Source of the DNA: Rhizobiales bacterium 24-66-13
GTDB lineage: Bacteria > Pseudomonadota > Alphaproteobacteria > Rhizobiales > Xanthobacteraceae
Assembly: GCA_002257205.1 (NCBI GenBank)
Contig: NCHM01000007.1
Coordinates: 1-45,515, forward strand
Direction of reading: 5' to 3'
DNA length: 45,515 bases
Shown one piece after another: positions 39,201 through 45,515 of this stretch (position 1 is the first letter of the stretch; each line of letters opens with the position of its first letter). The notes below the pieces were generated by a model. The model had not been told where the DNA came from. It searched no databases and worked only from the letters and a program-made list of their open reading frames with translations. The position numbers and the translations under genes were made by a program.

Positions 39201-39292
39201 AGCACATCCAGGCGGACCTGGAGAGCGACGGCCCGATCTCGCGCGGCATCGGCGGGCGCTTCGGGCTATCGGCCGCCGGAGGGCTGCGCTGA
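36263..39292 (+). CDS. Tape measure protein
   Basis: A 1009-residue protein that sets tail length and occupies the tail lumen. The N-terminal 230 residues are a coiled coil rich in Ala, Gln and Arg. The family core RVGLSYQANDIFTSLASGMNPLVVAAQQGPQITQVFGG lies near residue 238, followed by a membrane-like ITPLTVGLGAAGAAAITAGTALDG. Long helical repeats come next. The C-terminus has the usual FADGGIMTSAGQIPLRRYSAGGVANSPQLALYGEGKLPEAYVPLPDGRRIPV motif. It starts with GTG in GTGA overlap with the G-T frame, the invariant order in siphophages. Confidence 0.95.
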   Translation: MTLKLAVQISADGKQAKAEFASTAAAVDSLGSEAKGVATETQSLIAALNRAAEAANSNTRASQQQTAAMASLLGATERQVSAEQRVTAELGTRRSATVALIGTVNQMAAADRTAAAAAEESPRRQKAAATARTAQSGLNARLGVRTDFGTDARDADITAYGAQLDALRAKYSPLYAAQREYIATLKEVRSAEKAGALSAAEAARAVDGAKASFARQVPSLRARQTTGSSAFSQLRPDQRVGLSYQANDIFTSLASGMNPLVVAAQQGPQITQVFGGIKPTLSAIGSLITPLTVGLGAAGAAAITAGTALDGYLSSTKELETAASSFGQATGAIPRELEAIAQAAATAGDASVSAARAMEAAWLRTGRIGSEQFTGLIGISKNFAATFGLDTASGTAKLGELFADPARGAEQLRQVGLLDGATARLVQRLTEQNKVSQAQSTLLAGLTPRLADAGSATTALGRAAEWAGRQWSNLADSIGRGVDRLLSGGAGSLDAQLAELKTELAKYNEGGGVGAANSFFGSGQRKALENAIADLQEQKRARDKLQAQRGAASKDDALSSDAVGIANQSAANDRLRQQRTLEGEIERLRAGQGKPGQTAEEQADITRALDAKTRALDAVTNAQSRATEMDRLDVQIQQARDPATKADLVARRERLALSGQEISADQLEAEVARARARSLLESSAAASSAARSMLEQSRDQTEQLKLEISLIGQSDAVRARAIATLQVEQQVRAQGIGTSSAAAQKLRQEAIANADLGTTLARQSDAWQTFSQAGQSSLDQLTDAVARNGSSFMTLGETVSSVAGDIASSLLKLAVTNPIKNALFGTNAGTLSDAGGIAGLAGRLLGGVGGGGAAGVGTGWTNVVGGAGGLAVPTLFADGGIMTSAGQIPLRRYSAGGVANSPQLALYGEGKLPEAYVPLPDGRRIPVAMQGGGGQSATQGAMAVNVNVVNNAGAAVTTGPMTREPDGTPSLTVFVDAINQHIQADLESDGPISRGIGGRFGLSAAGGLR

Positions 39293-39675
39293 TGGCTTTG
39301 CCGGTTTGGCCCGCCACCCTGCAATATCGCTCCCTGCGCGATGCCTGGGGCGGCGTGCCGTTTCGCGACCCGCTGGGCACCGAGATGGAGGGCGGCAATA
39401 CCCGCCTGCGGCGCCGCCCCGGCGACGACGTCGGCACCTATGCATGGGCCGGCATCTTCAACGCCGCGCAGATGGCGACGTTCATGGGCTTCGTCGAGAC
39501 GACGACGGGCAACGGATCCAGCCGGTTCACCATGCAGGTCAGCCGTGACGGCGTGACCTACGTGTCGCGCACCGTGCAGATCGTCGTCGGCAGCCTCAAG
39601 TTTTCATCGGCCGGCGGCGCGAATACGCAGGTCAGCTTCTCGCTCTTGGTTTTTCCGGACGGAGTCGTCGCATGA
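39292..39675 (+). CDS. Minor tail protein (lambda M-like / distal tail)
   Basis: A 127-residue protein just after the tape measure: LPVWPATLQYRSLRDAWGGVPFRDPLGTEMEGGNTRLRRRPGDDVGTYAWAGIFNAAQMATFMGFVETTTGNGSSRFTMQVSRDGVTYVSRTVQIVVGSLKFSSAGGANTQVSFSLLVFP. The beta-rich pattern and the position before the L- and K-like genes fit a minor tail protein at the tip. One-base overlap upstream (TGATG) and ATGA downstream. Confidence 0.8.
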   Translation: MALPVWPATLQYRSLRDAWGGVPFRDPLGTEMEGGNTRLRRRPGDDVGTYAWAGIFNAAQMATFMGFVETTTGNGSSRFTMQVSRDGVTYVSRTVQIVVGSLKFSSAGGANTQVSFSLLVFPDGVVA

Positions 39676-40208
39676 GCGATCCTTTCACCGCCGCCTATGC
39701 AGAGGCGGAAGCATCTTGCCCGATCGACGCGCTCAGCTTCGTGACGCTCGAATTGCAGCACCCCTCGTTTGTCGAAGACGGCATTCAGATCGCCTTGCGT
39801 TTCGTGCTGGACGTGCGGCCCCGCAGCTTCGGCATCGAGGTCGGGGCGTTGTTCGGCGGCGGCACGATGCAGGCGTTCACGCCCGTCGCGTTCCGGGCCG
39901 AGCGGCCGGAATTCGGGCAAGGGAAAGTGCCGCAATGTCGCGTCACCATCGACAATGTGGCCCGGCAGCTGACACCCTATTTAAACGCGGCTGTCACGGT
40001 CGCCGCCGACCTGATCCTGGTCTATCGCGAATATCGCGAGGACGATGTGTCGGAGCCCTGCTATGGGCCGGTGGAATTCGTGGTCAAGCAGGTGGTCGCC
40101 TCCGGCGCCAGCGTGACGGGTACCGCGAGCCTTGCCGATCTGACCAACAAGAAATTCCCCTCGCGCGTGTTCAGCCGGGCCGAGTGGCCCGCGCTGATGG
40201 CGGCCTGA
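39672..40208 (+). CDS. Minor tail protein (DUF1833, lambda L-like position)
   Basis: A 178-residue protein with the DUF1833 pattern: FTAAYAEAEASCPIDALSFVTLELQHPSFVEDGIQIALRFVLD...GTMQAFTPVAFRAERPEFGQGKVPQCRVTIDNVARQLTPYL...LILVYREYREDDVSEPCYGPVEFVVKQV...SLADLTNKKFPSRVFSRAEWPAL. It is a standard tail-tip gene between the M-like protein and the peptidase. No metal-cluster cysteine array like that of lambda L is seen; only three cysteines are present. Confidence 0.88.
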   Translation: MSDPFTAAYAEAEASCPIDALSFVTLELQHPSFVEDGIQIALRFVLDVRPRSFGIEVGALFGGGTMQAFTPVAFRAERPEFGQGKVPQCRVTIDNVARQLTPYLNAAVTVAADLILVYREYREDDVSEPCYGPVEFVVKQVVASGASVTGTASLADLTNKKFPSRVFSRAEWPALMAA

Positions 40209-40209
40209 C

Positions 40210-40641
40210 ATGGACCGCGCCGCGATCCTCACCGACCTCATCGGCCGCCCCTGGACCGCGCTGGGCACCGGGCCGGAGACCTATTCCTGCTGGGGGCTCG
40301 CCGCCCATGTCGAGCGGCAGCTTTTCGGCACCGTGTTGCCCGACGTGGACGTGCCCGAGCATTTGACCTGGTCGTATCTGCTGCGCCGCTTTTCCTCGCA
40401 TCCCGAGCGTGCCCGTTGGCACGAGGTGCAGCCGCTCACGCCCGGCATCGTCTCGGCCGCCGACGGCGCCCTCGTGCTGATGGCCCGCGCCGACCGGCCG
40501 GCGCATATCGGGGTCTGGCTGGTGCAGGAGCGCGGCGTCATCCATGCCGATCCTGCCGCCGGGGTGGTCATCGAGACGCCGATGCAGCTCAAGGCGCGGG
40601 CCTGGGGACGTGTGCGCTACTACGAGCGGGCGCGCCCATGA
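40210..40641 (+). CDS. NlpC/P60-like tail-tip peptidase (lambda K-like)
   Basis: A 143-residue protein with the catalytic cysteine at residue 27 (YSCWGLAAHVERQLFG) and the histidine at 99 (PAHIGVWLVQERGVIHADPAAGVVIET). These are the Cys and His of the NlpC/P60 fold. It probably cuts peptidoglycan during tail assembly or DNA entry. It lacks the N-terminal JAB domain of lambda K. ATGA overlap with the J-like gene. Confidence 0.9.
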   Translation: MDRAAILTDLIGRPWTALGTGPETYSCWGLAAHVERQLFGTVLPDVDVPEHLTWSYLLRRFSSHPERARWHEVQPLTPGIVSAADGALVLMARADRPAHIGVWLVQERGVIHADPAAGVVIETPMQLKARAWGRVRYYERARP

Positions 40642-43600
40642 AGACGCCCACGAGCCGCCGCAGGAGCGCCACCGCCGTCCATGTCATCCTGCCCGCCCTT
40701 GAGCGCGGGCGGGTAAGCGTGCGGCGCCGGGAGACCGTGCACCGCCTGCTGCGCCGCACCGGCTGGGATCCGCGTGCCCTGCCGACCATCTGTGTGATCG
40801 ACGGCGCCCCGCTGCTGCGGCGGAACCGGGCCTGGAAGCGTCGGCGCATCCGGGCCGGAGAGCACGTCGAGTTCCGCTCCCGCCCACGTGGCGGGGGCGC
40901 GGGCTCGTCCACGGGCAAGAGCGTGATCGGCCTCGTGGGCCTGATCGCCCTGGCGGCCCTGGCGCCCGGCTTCGGATCGCTGGCGGCCACCGCACTCGGG
41001 ATCGGCGGCATTGCCGGGGCGGCCGGCATCCTGGGCGGTGCATTCGTGGCCGGCGGCTCGTTTTTGCTCAACACGCTGCTGACTCCGAAAGCCGCCAAGG
41101 CAGAAGCCGCACAGGCCACGCTCTATAGTTTCGGGCAGCAGACCAACAGCGCCCGGCCGATGCAGACCATCGGCGTCAAATATGGGCGCGTGAAGTCTAT
41201 CGCCGATCTCGGCAGCGTGCCGTGGGCCGAATACATCGGCGACGATCAATATCTCAATCTGCTCCTGGTGCGCGGCTGCGGCCGATACCAGCCTGAGCAA
41301 ATCCTGATCGACGACACGGTGTTGTGGGACAGCACCAACGGCTTCGCCCCTCAGTGGTCCGGAGTCGATATCGCCTGGTACGAGCCGGGCGAAGAGGTGA
41401 CGCTATTCGCCCTCAATGTGGCATCGGCCGCCGAGGTGTCCAATCAGGAGCTGGCGGACATCAATACATGGGTCGGCCCGTTCGCGGCCAACGCGGCCGG
41501 CACTTCGGCCACGTCGCTCGCTTTCGACGTGGTGTGGAGCGGCGGGCTCTACTTGACCAATGCCGCCGGCAAGACGGTGCAATATGGCGCCCAGACGATT
41601 GCACAGGTGCGGCTCATCAACGATGCCGGCGCGCCGATCGGCGATTGGATCGAGGTGGTCAACGACACGCGGTTCGGCGCCAGCAAAAAGCCCATGCGCG
41701 TCTCCTTCAAGGTCGATGTGCCCGCCGGCCGCTACGAGGGCCGCATGCGCCGTGGCGTGCCGGCCGGTTTCGCCGCGAACGCGCAAGACCAGATCATCTG
41801 GACTGGGATGCGGGCGTTCCTGGCCGGCCCGCGCTCGTTTCCCGGCGTCTCGACGCTCGCCATCCGCATGAAATCGACCGCGCAGCTGACTGGCGCCAGC
41901 TCGGGCAAATTTGGCTTGATCGAGACCCGCATCCTGCCGACCTGGAACGGCTCGTCCTGGGTCGATGCTCCGACCCGCCTGCCGGCCTGGGCGATGCTCG
42001 ATATCGCCACCAACACGGATTATGGCTGCGAACGGCCGCTCTCCAAGGTGGACGTCCAGGCGGTCGCGGATCTCGCGGTGACCGCTGCCGCGCGGGGCGA
42101 TTATTTCGATTATGAATTCCGCTCCGCCGTGCAGGCGACCGAAGCGCTTGATACCAGCCTCGCGCCGGCCCGCGCGAAAAGCCGATGGCTCGGCGACGTC
42201 CTCTCACTGGTGCGCGAGCAGTGGCAGGCCGTGCCGTCCATGCTCCTCACGGACCGGGAGATCGTGCGCGGCTCCTTGAGCGTCACATACCAACTCGCGT
42301 CCAGCGACAGCGCCGAAGCCGTCGTCATCCCCTATCTGGACGAGACCACCTGGCAGGCGGCCGAGGTGCAATATCCGCCCGACGTGCCGGCCGCGAAGGC
42401 CGCGCGCACGGAGCTGCCCGGTGCCGTGCGGCGCAATCAGGTGTTTCGCGAGGCCAAGTTCCTCCATCTGCAGAACGTCCTGCGCCGCGTGAAGGTGTCG
42501 CTCACGACGGAACACGACGGGCGCCTCCTGTCCTTTGGATCGGTGATCACCGTCCAGTCCGAGTTGCCGCAGAGCTGGGGCGCGGCGGGCGCCGTCATGG
42601 GCCAGTCGGGCCTGACGTTGACGCTCTCGCCCGCGCCCGCCTGGGAGGCCGGCCAAAGCTACGTTGTGGTGCGCCAGCGCACGGGCCGACCGTTCGGGCC
42701 GGTTAAAATCAGCCGGGGCGCCTCGGACGCGCTCGGCATCCTGAATGCGGCGGACCTCGCGACCGTCGAGAGCCAGCAGGGCACGACGCTCGCCGCCGTC
42801 CTGGCCCGCCGGCAGGGCGCCGAGCCGCCGAGCTTTGCGCTCGGTCTTGGCACGGCCTGGCAACGCCGCTGCATCGTGCTATCGGGCCGGCCGGATGGCG
42901 ATCAGGTCAGCCTCGAGCTGGTGGTGGACGATGCCGCCGTCCACGACGACAGCGGCGAGGCATCGGCCGCCGTGCCCGGTGCAGCTCTGAGCTTGCCGAA
43001 GACGCCGCTGGTGGCCGGCCTCGTTGCCACGTTAGAGCAAAACGTCATCGAGCCGGCGCTGTCCGCATCCTGGTGGCCGGCGGCGGGTGCCCTCTATTAT
43101 GTCGCTCAAATATCCTATGACGGCCGCGCGACATGGGCCGCTCTTGCGCAGGTCTATGCTCCCAGCCTGTCGGTGGTTGTCGAGCCGCGCGCCCTCAGCC
43201 TGCGCGTTGCAGCCGTGGGATCCGGCCAGGGCGCATGGACCGTGGTCGATCTGGAGGCGCCCACGATTGACGCGGACCGGTTGCAGATCGGTCCGGACGG
43301 CCTGGCCGAGGGATTGCGCGATCTGGTTCGCAACCAGCTTGGCGCTGCCACCGACGAATGGCGCGCAGGCCTGGAACAGATCAACCTGCTGGCGGCGGAG
43401 ATGGCCGCCCACCAGGCTGTGGTCCGCCTCGAGGACGTGCGGCGGGTCAGGGCGACGTTTGGCGATCAAAAGGCGGAATATCTGCTGCAGATCGGTGCGG
43501 TGGCGGACGATGTGTCCGCAACCGTCACGCGGGTGGAGACGCTGGAGGCGGAGGCGGTCAGCCTGGATGCCGATCTGGCCACTGTCACCACCAACCTCGC

Positions 43601-44495
43601 CACGGTGAGCAGCACGGTCACCGCGCTGGCGGATGGTCAGAGTGCTCTCGCCTCCGAGGTGACGGAGCTGTCCGCGACGGTTGATGGTCTTGGCGCCGTC
43701 GCATCAGTGCGGTGGGTTGCGGGTGTGACCCCAGCCGGCGCGACCGCCGCATGGGATCTGCAGTTGACGGCGGGCACGGTCAACGTCGGCATCACAGCCA
43801 TCGCGCTGTCCGGCGGCGGCGGGCAGATCCGTCTGACTGGGGACCGGGTCGCGTTCGTCGGTGCCAGTGGAACGCCCTACGCGCTCTTCACCTCGGACGG
43901 GTCCGGCGCCTTGTACTTGAACGGCAGCCTATTCGCCGATGGGTCGATCCTCGGCAGATACATCGGCGCGTCGGTCATCACCGCTGACAAACTTGTTCTC
44001 GGCGGCGTGACAACGGATCGCATTTATCCGTCCGCGTGCACGAACTCCGTGTTCCTCACATCGGGATCGACAGTCATCGGTCCCGCGTTGTGGTCGGTGG
44101 TCATCAACCGCATCTCGGGAACCTATGCAGAGGGGATGATCATCTTCTCTCCGGTTCCACAGCGGTACCAAGAGTCTTATCAGTGGGGCGCGTATTACAT
44201 CACTGTTGATGTGCATCGCAATGGCGCGTTGATATATTCGCGCCGCTACAGAATTAGTGAAATTTCTCTGGTCTCAAATGATTTCGGAGTGACATTTGTG
44301 TACTCAGTAGGACTTAGTCCTATCGTTGTATCGTTTAAAGACTCGGACAGTCTCCCGCCGGGTGACTACACCTATTCGGTCAGCTACAGGGATTGGAGTG
44401 TGTACGTCGATAATTCATATCGCAGCGAGAAGTCAGGATTTACCAACGCTGGATTTTCCGACGTTTCATTTCGTGTCACGGAGTTCAAACGATGA
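40638..44495 (+). CDS. J-like tail tip / host-specificity protein
   Basis: A 1285-residue central tail tip protein. The N-terminal 100 residues are a basic ubiquitin-like part (VHVILPALERGRVSVRRRETVHRLLRRTG), then a hydrophobic stretch (VIGLVGLIALAALAPGFG...GGIAGAAGILGGAFVAGG) as in lambda I/J-type proteins, followed by the tail-hub core (LYSFGQQTNSARPMQTIGVKYGRVKSIADLGSVPWAEYIGDDQYLNLLLVRG). Fibronectin-like strands and a coiled coil (ETLEAEAVSLDADLATVTTNLATVSSTVTALADG) follow. From about 44030 the DNA becomes clearly AT-richer, which marks a probably exchanged receptor-binding end. I and J functions appear merged. Confidence 0.9.
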   Translation: MKTPTSRRRSATAVHVILPALERGRVSVRRRETVHRLLRRTGWDPRALPTICVIDGAPLLRRNRAWKRRRIRAGEHVEFRSRPRGGGAGSSTGKSVIGLVGLIALAALAPGFGSLAATALGIGGIAGAAGILGGAFVAGGSFLLNTLLTPKAAKAEAAQATLYSFGQQTNSARPMQTIGVKYGRVKSIADLGSVPWAEYIGDDQYLNLLLVRGCGRYQPEQILIDDTVLWDSTNGFAPQWSGVDIAWYEPGEEVTLFALNVASAAEVSNQELADINTWVGPFAANAAGTSATSLAFDVVWSGGLYLTNAAGKTVQYGAQTIAQVRLINDAGAPIGDWIEVVNDTRFGASKKPMRVSFKVDVPAGRYEGRMRRGVPAGFAANAQDQIIWTGMRAFLAGPRSFPGVSTLAIRMKSTAQLTGASSGKFGLIETRILPTWNGSSWVDAPTRLPAWAMLDIATNTDYGCERPLSKVDVQAVADLAVTAAARGDYFDYEFRSAVQATEALDTSLAPARAKSRWLGDVLSLVREQWQAVPSMLLTDREIVRGSLSVTYQLASSDSAEAVVIPYLDETTWQAAEVQYPPDVPAAKAARTELPGAVRRNQVFREAKFLHLQNVLRRVKVSLTTEHDGRLLSFGSVITVQSELPQSWGAAGAVMGQSGLTLTLSPAPAWEAGQSYVVVRQRTGRPFGPVKISRGASDALGILNAADLATVESQQGTTLAAVLARRQGAEPPSFALGLGTAWQRRCIVLSGRPDGDQVSLELVVDDAAVHDDSGEASAAVPGAALSLPKTPLVAGLVATLEQNVIEPALSASWWPAAGALYYVAQISYDGRATWAALAQVYAPSLSVVVEPRALSLRVAAVGSGQGAWTVVDLEAPTIDADRLQIGPDGLAEGLRDLVRNQLGAATDEWRAGLEQINLLAAEMAAHQAVVRLEDVRRVRATFGDQKAEYLLQIGAVADDVSATVTRVETLEAEAVSLDADLATVTTNLATVSSTVTALADGQSALASEVTELSATVDGLGAVASVRWVAGVTPAGATAAWDLQLTAGTVNVGITAIALSGGGGQIRLTGDRVAFVGASGTPYALFTSDGSGALYLNGSLFADGSILGRYIGASVITADKLVLGGVTTDRIYPSACTNSVFLTSGSTVIGPALWSVVINRISGTYAEGMIIFSPVPQRYQESYQWGAYYITVDVHRNGALIYSRRYRISEISLVSNDFGVTFVYSVGLSPIVVSFKDSDSLPPGDYTYSVSYRDWSVYVDNSYRSEKSGFTNAGFSDVSFRVTEFKR

Positions 44496-44911
44496 TCGCG
44501 GCAATATACGAAGTTGGAACAGGGCGAATTACTGCGCTATCGGACACATTTGACGCCAATGCGGCAAACAAGCAGGCCCGCATTGGCCTCGCCGCGCTCG
44601 CCATCCCCGGCTGGATCGATGACCAGGAATGGTATGTGGTCAACGCAGACGCGGACGATGTGCCCAGCGAGCTGGCGCCCCGCCCGGTCCTCAATGTCAC
44701 GTCCCTCACCGTGCCGGTCGGCGCCACGCCGGTGGCGATCACCGGCCCCCTGCCCGAGGGCACGACCTCAACCATCGACGGCGCCCCGGCCGAAATGTCC
44801 GCCGCCTGGGAGGTGCTGCACGTGCCGGCCGCAGCGGGCGTGCGGCATGTGGCGATCACGCCACCGTGGCCGTGGCGGCCCGCATCAATTGTGCTGACAG
44901 TGGAGGCTTAA
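44492..44911 (+). CDS. Tail fibre-associated protein, unknown function
   Basis: A 139-residue protein starting in ATGA overlap with the J-like gene. Its first 45 codons share the AT-rich composition of the J end (IAAIYEVGTGRITALSDTFDANAANKQARIGLAALAIPGW). The rest returns to high GC (LNVTSLTVPVGATPVAITGPLPEGTTSTIDGAPAEMSAAWEVLHVPAAAGVRHVAITPPWPWRPASIVLTVEA). No family is recognised; small beta-rich proteins at this place usually help fibre attachment or assembly. Confidence 0.65.
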   Translation: MIAAIYEVGTGRITALSDTFDANAANKQARIGLAALAIPGWIDDQEWYVVNADADDVPSELAPRPVLNVTSLTVPVGATPVAITGPLPEGTTSTIDGAPAEMSAAWEVLHVPAAAGVRHVAITPPWPWRPASIVLTVEA

Positions 44912-44914
44912 CCA

Positions 44915-45515
44915 GTGGCATACGATGGGATTTACAACGTCGGGACGGTGTCCGTCGCCGCCGGCGGCACCGCCGTGACCGGTGTCGGCACCGCATGGAC
45001 ATACGGCGCGCAGCGCCTGGTCGCCGGCGATACGTTGGCGGTGGGTGGTGTGAGCCTGCCGATCCTCGCGGTGGGGGACGACACGCATTTAACCTTGGCC
45101 TATCCCTCGACGGTCACGGCCTCCGGCGCCGCCTATGCGGCGATCCTCGACAGCGGCAGCCGCACCACGGCCGGCACTGCGGCGACCCGCCTGCAGAGCT
45201 ATCTGGCAGCGGCGGCGCGGATCGAGGCTGGGGTCAATATGTATTTGTGCGCCGGTGTGCTCGGCAACACACCTCCCGCGTCTCCCGCTCTGGACGCGCT
45301 CTATGTGGTGGGCACCGCGGCAACCGGCGCCTGGGCCGGGCGCGCCAACCAGATGGCCCAGTGGGGCGGCGCGGCCTGGATCTTCACCGCGCCGGCCGAC
45401 GGCGACGTCGTGCTAAACAACGGGCTGGACTTCTATATTTGGTCCGCCGCCGCGGGATCCTGGACGTATCGGCCGATCACCACCGTGGTGGAGCGTGGCA
45501 CCGGGGTCGGGCAGA
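44915..45515 (+). CDS. DUF2793-containing tail fibre-like protein (3' part outside window)
   Basis: The frame opens with GTG 44915, with GGAGG 8 bases upstream, and runs off the right edge after 200 codons. The N-terminus (AYDGIYNVGTVSVAAGGTAVTGVGTAWTYGAQRLVAGDTLAVGG) is the common fibre start that joins to the tail tip. DALYVVGTAATGAWAGRANQMAQWGGAAWIFTAPADGDVVLNNGLDFYIW, near residues 127-175, is the DUF2793 pattern found in fibre and baseplate proteins. It lies downstream of J as expected for a tail fibre. Confidence 0.82.
   Translation, partial: MAYDGIYNVGTVSVAAGGTAVTGVGTAWTYGAQRLVAGDTLAVGGVSLPILAVGDDTHLTLAYPSTVTASGAAYAAILDSGSRTTAGTAATRLQSYLAAAARIEAGVNMYLCAGVLGNTPPASPALDALYVVGTAATGAWAGRANQMAQWGGAAWIFTAPADGDVVLNNGLDFYIWSAAAGSWTYRPITTVVERGTGVGQ

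Larger units (their letters stand above)
5825..45515 (+). mobile_element. Mu-like transposable prophage (left ~39.7 kb, right end outside)
   Basis: The gene order is that of transposable phages: TG terminus with transposase-site repeats, leftward repressor, ner, A and B, GemA, Mor, lysis, terminase, DUF935 portal, gpF, protease, Mu-type capsid. The tail module is lambda-like (tube, G/GT, tape measure, L, K, J), as in B3, D3112 and RcapMu-type siphophages rather than Mu itself. No key gene is visibly broken. Mu-like genomes are commonly 36-40 kb, so the right end is probably just past the window. The left boundary is TG at 5825 or 5827. Confidence 0.95.

Noticed and set aside
1..45515. tRNA or rRNA genes
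   Set aside because: No cloverleaf-like or conserved ribosomal sequence was noticed on either strand; the prophage is in a protein gene, not a tRNA gene, as expected for a transposable phage.

Overview
The window is high-GC bacterial DNA, most likely from an alphaproteobacterium of the Hyphomicrobiales (inferred from gene content and base composition, not proven). It has two parts: about 5.8 kb of host chromosome, and the left ~39.7 kb of a Mu-like transposable prophage that runs off the right edge.

Host part (1-5824). A HerA/DUF87-type ATPase is cut by the left edge. Next come a divergently arranged ArsR + tandem SRPBCC (AHSA1) operon, a MerR regulator, a class IV aminotransferase driven from a MerR-type promoter with an over-long spacer, and an eroded fragment that may come from a DNA methyltransferase. 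The last host gene encodes an RTX + VCBS/FG-GAP repeat protein. It has a near-consensus sigma-70 promoter, but its reading frame is broken in a VCBS repeat by the prophage end.

Prophage left end and control region (5825-7658). The terminus starts with TG and carries three copies of a 19-bp motif (CGCAGGATCNNNTGTCAYC) spaced like the L1-L2-L3 transposase sites of Mu. A leftward gene for a small secreted protein, a leftward short repressor, an operator-rich divergent region and rightward ner follow.

Early region (7655-21693). Small membrane and unknown proteins come first. An odd patch with two small leftward genes and two homologous strong hairpins precedes the DDE transposase A and its ATPase partner B. 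A long, tightly overlapping run of small genes then leads through DUF3164, GemA and the Mor activator. Embedded in this run is an out-of-place cassette: a spike-base-like protein, a head-spike/fibre-like protein, a small unknown and an MT-A70 adenine methyltransferase.

Late region (21703-45515). A 14-bp perfect palindrome lies just after mor, and the same 17-bp sequence recurs before the protease/capsid block; these are candidate activator sites. The lysis genes (M15 endolysin with a C-terminal membrane segment, and an overlapping two-component spanin) are followed by DUF2730, a small DNA-binding-like protein, small and large terminase, DUF935 portal, gpF fused to a PBECR2-like nuclease domain, protease/scaffold, a cement-like protein, the Mu-type major capsid protein, and connector genes (gp35, gp36, gpG-like, gp37). 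The tail is not Mu's contractile type. It is lambda-like and non-contractile: tube protein, G and G-T chaperones joined by a canonical -1 slippery heptamer GGGAAAC, tape measure, M/L/K-like tip proteins, a 1285-residue J-like protein whose C-terminus is strikingly AT-richer, and fibre genes cut by the window edge. The phage therefore belongs with transposable siphophages of the B3/D3112/RcapMu kind. It appears intact as far as visible; the right end is not in the window.
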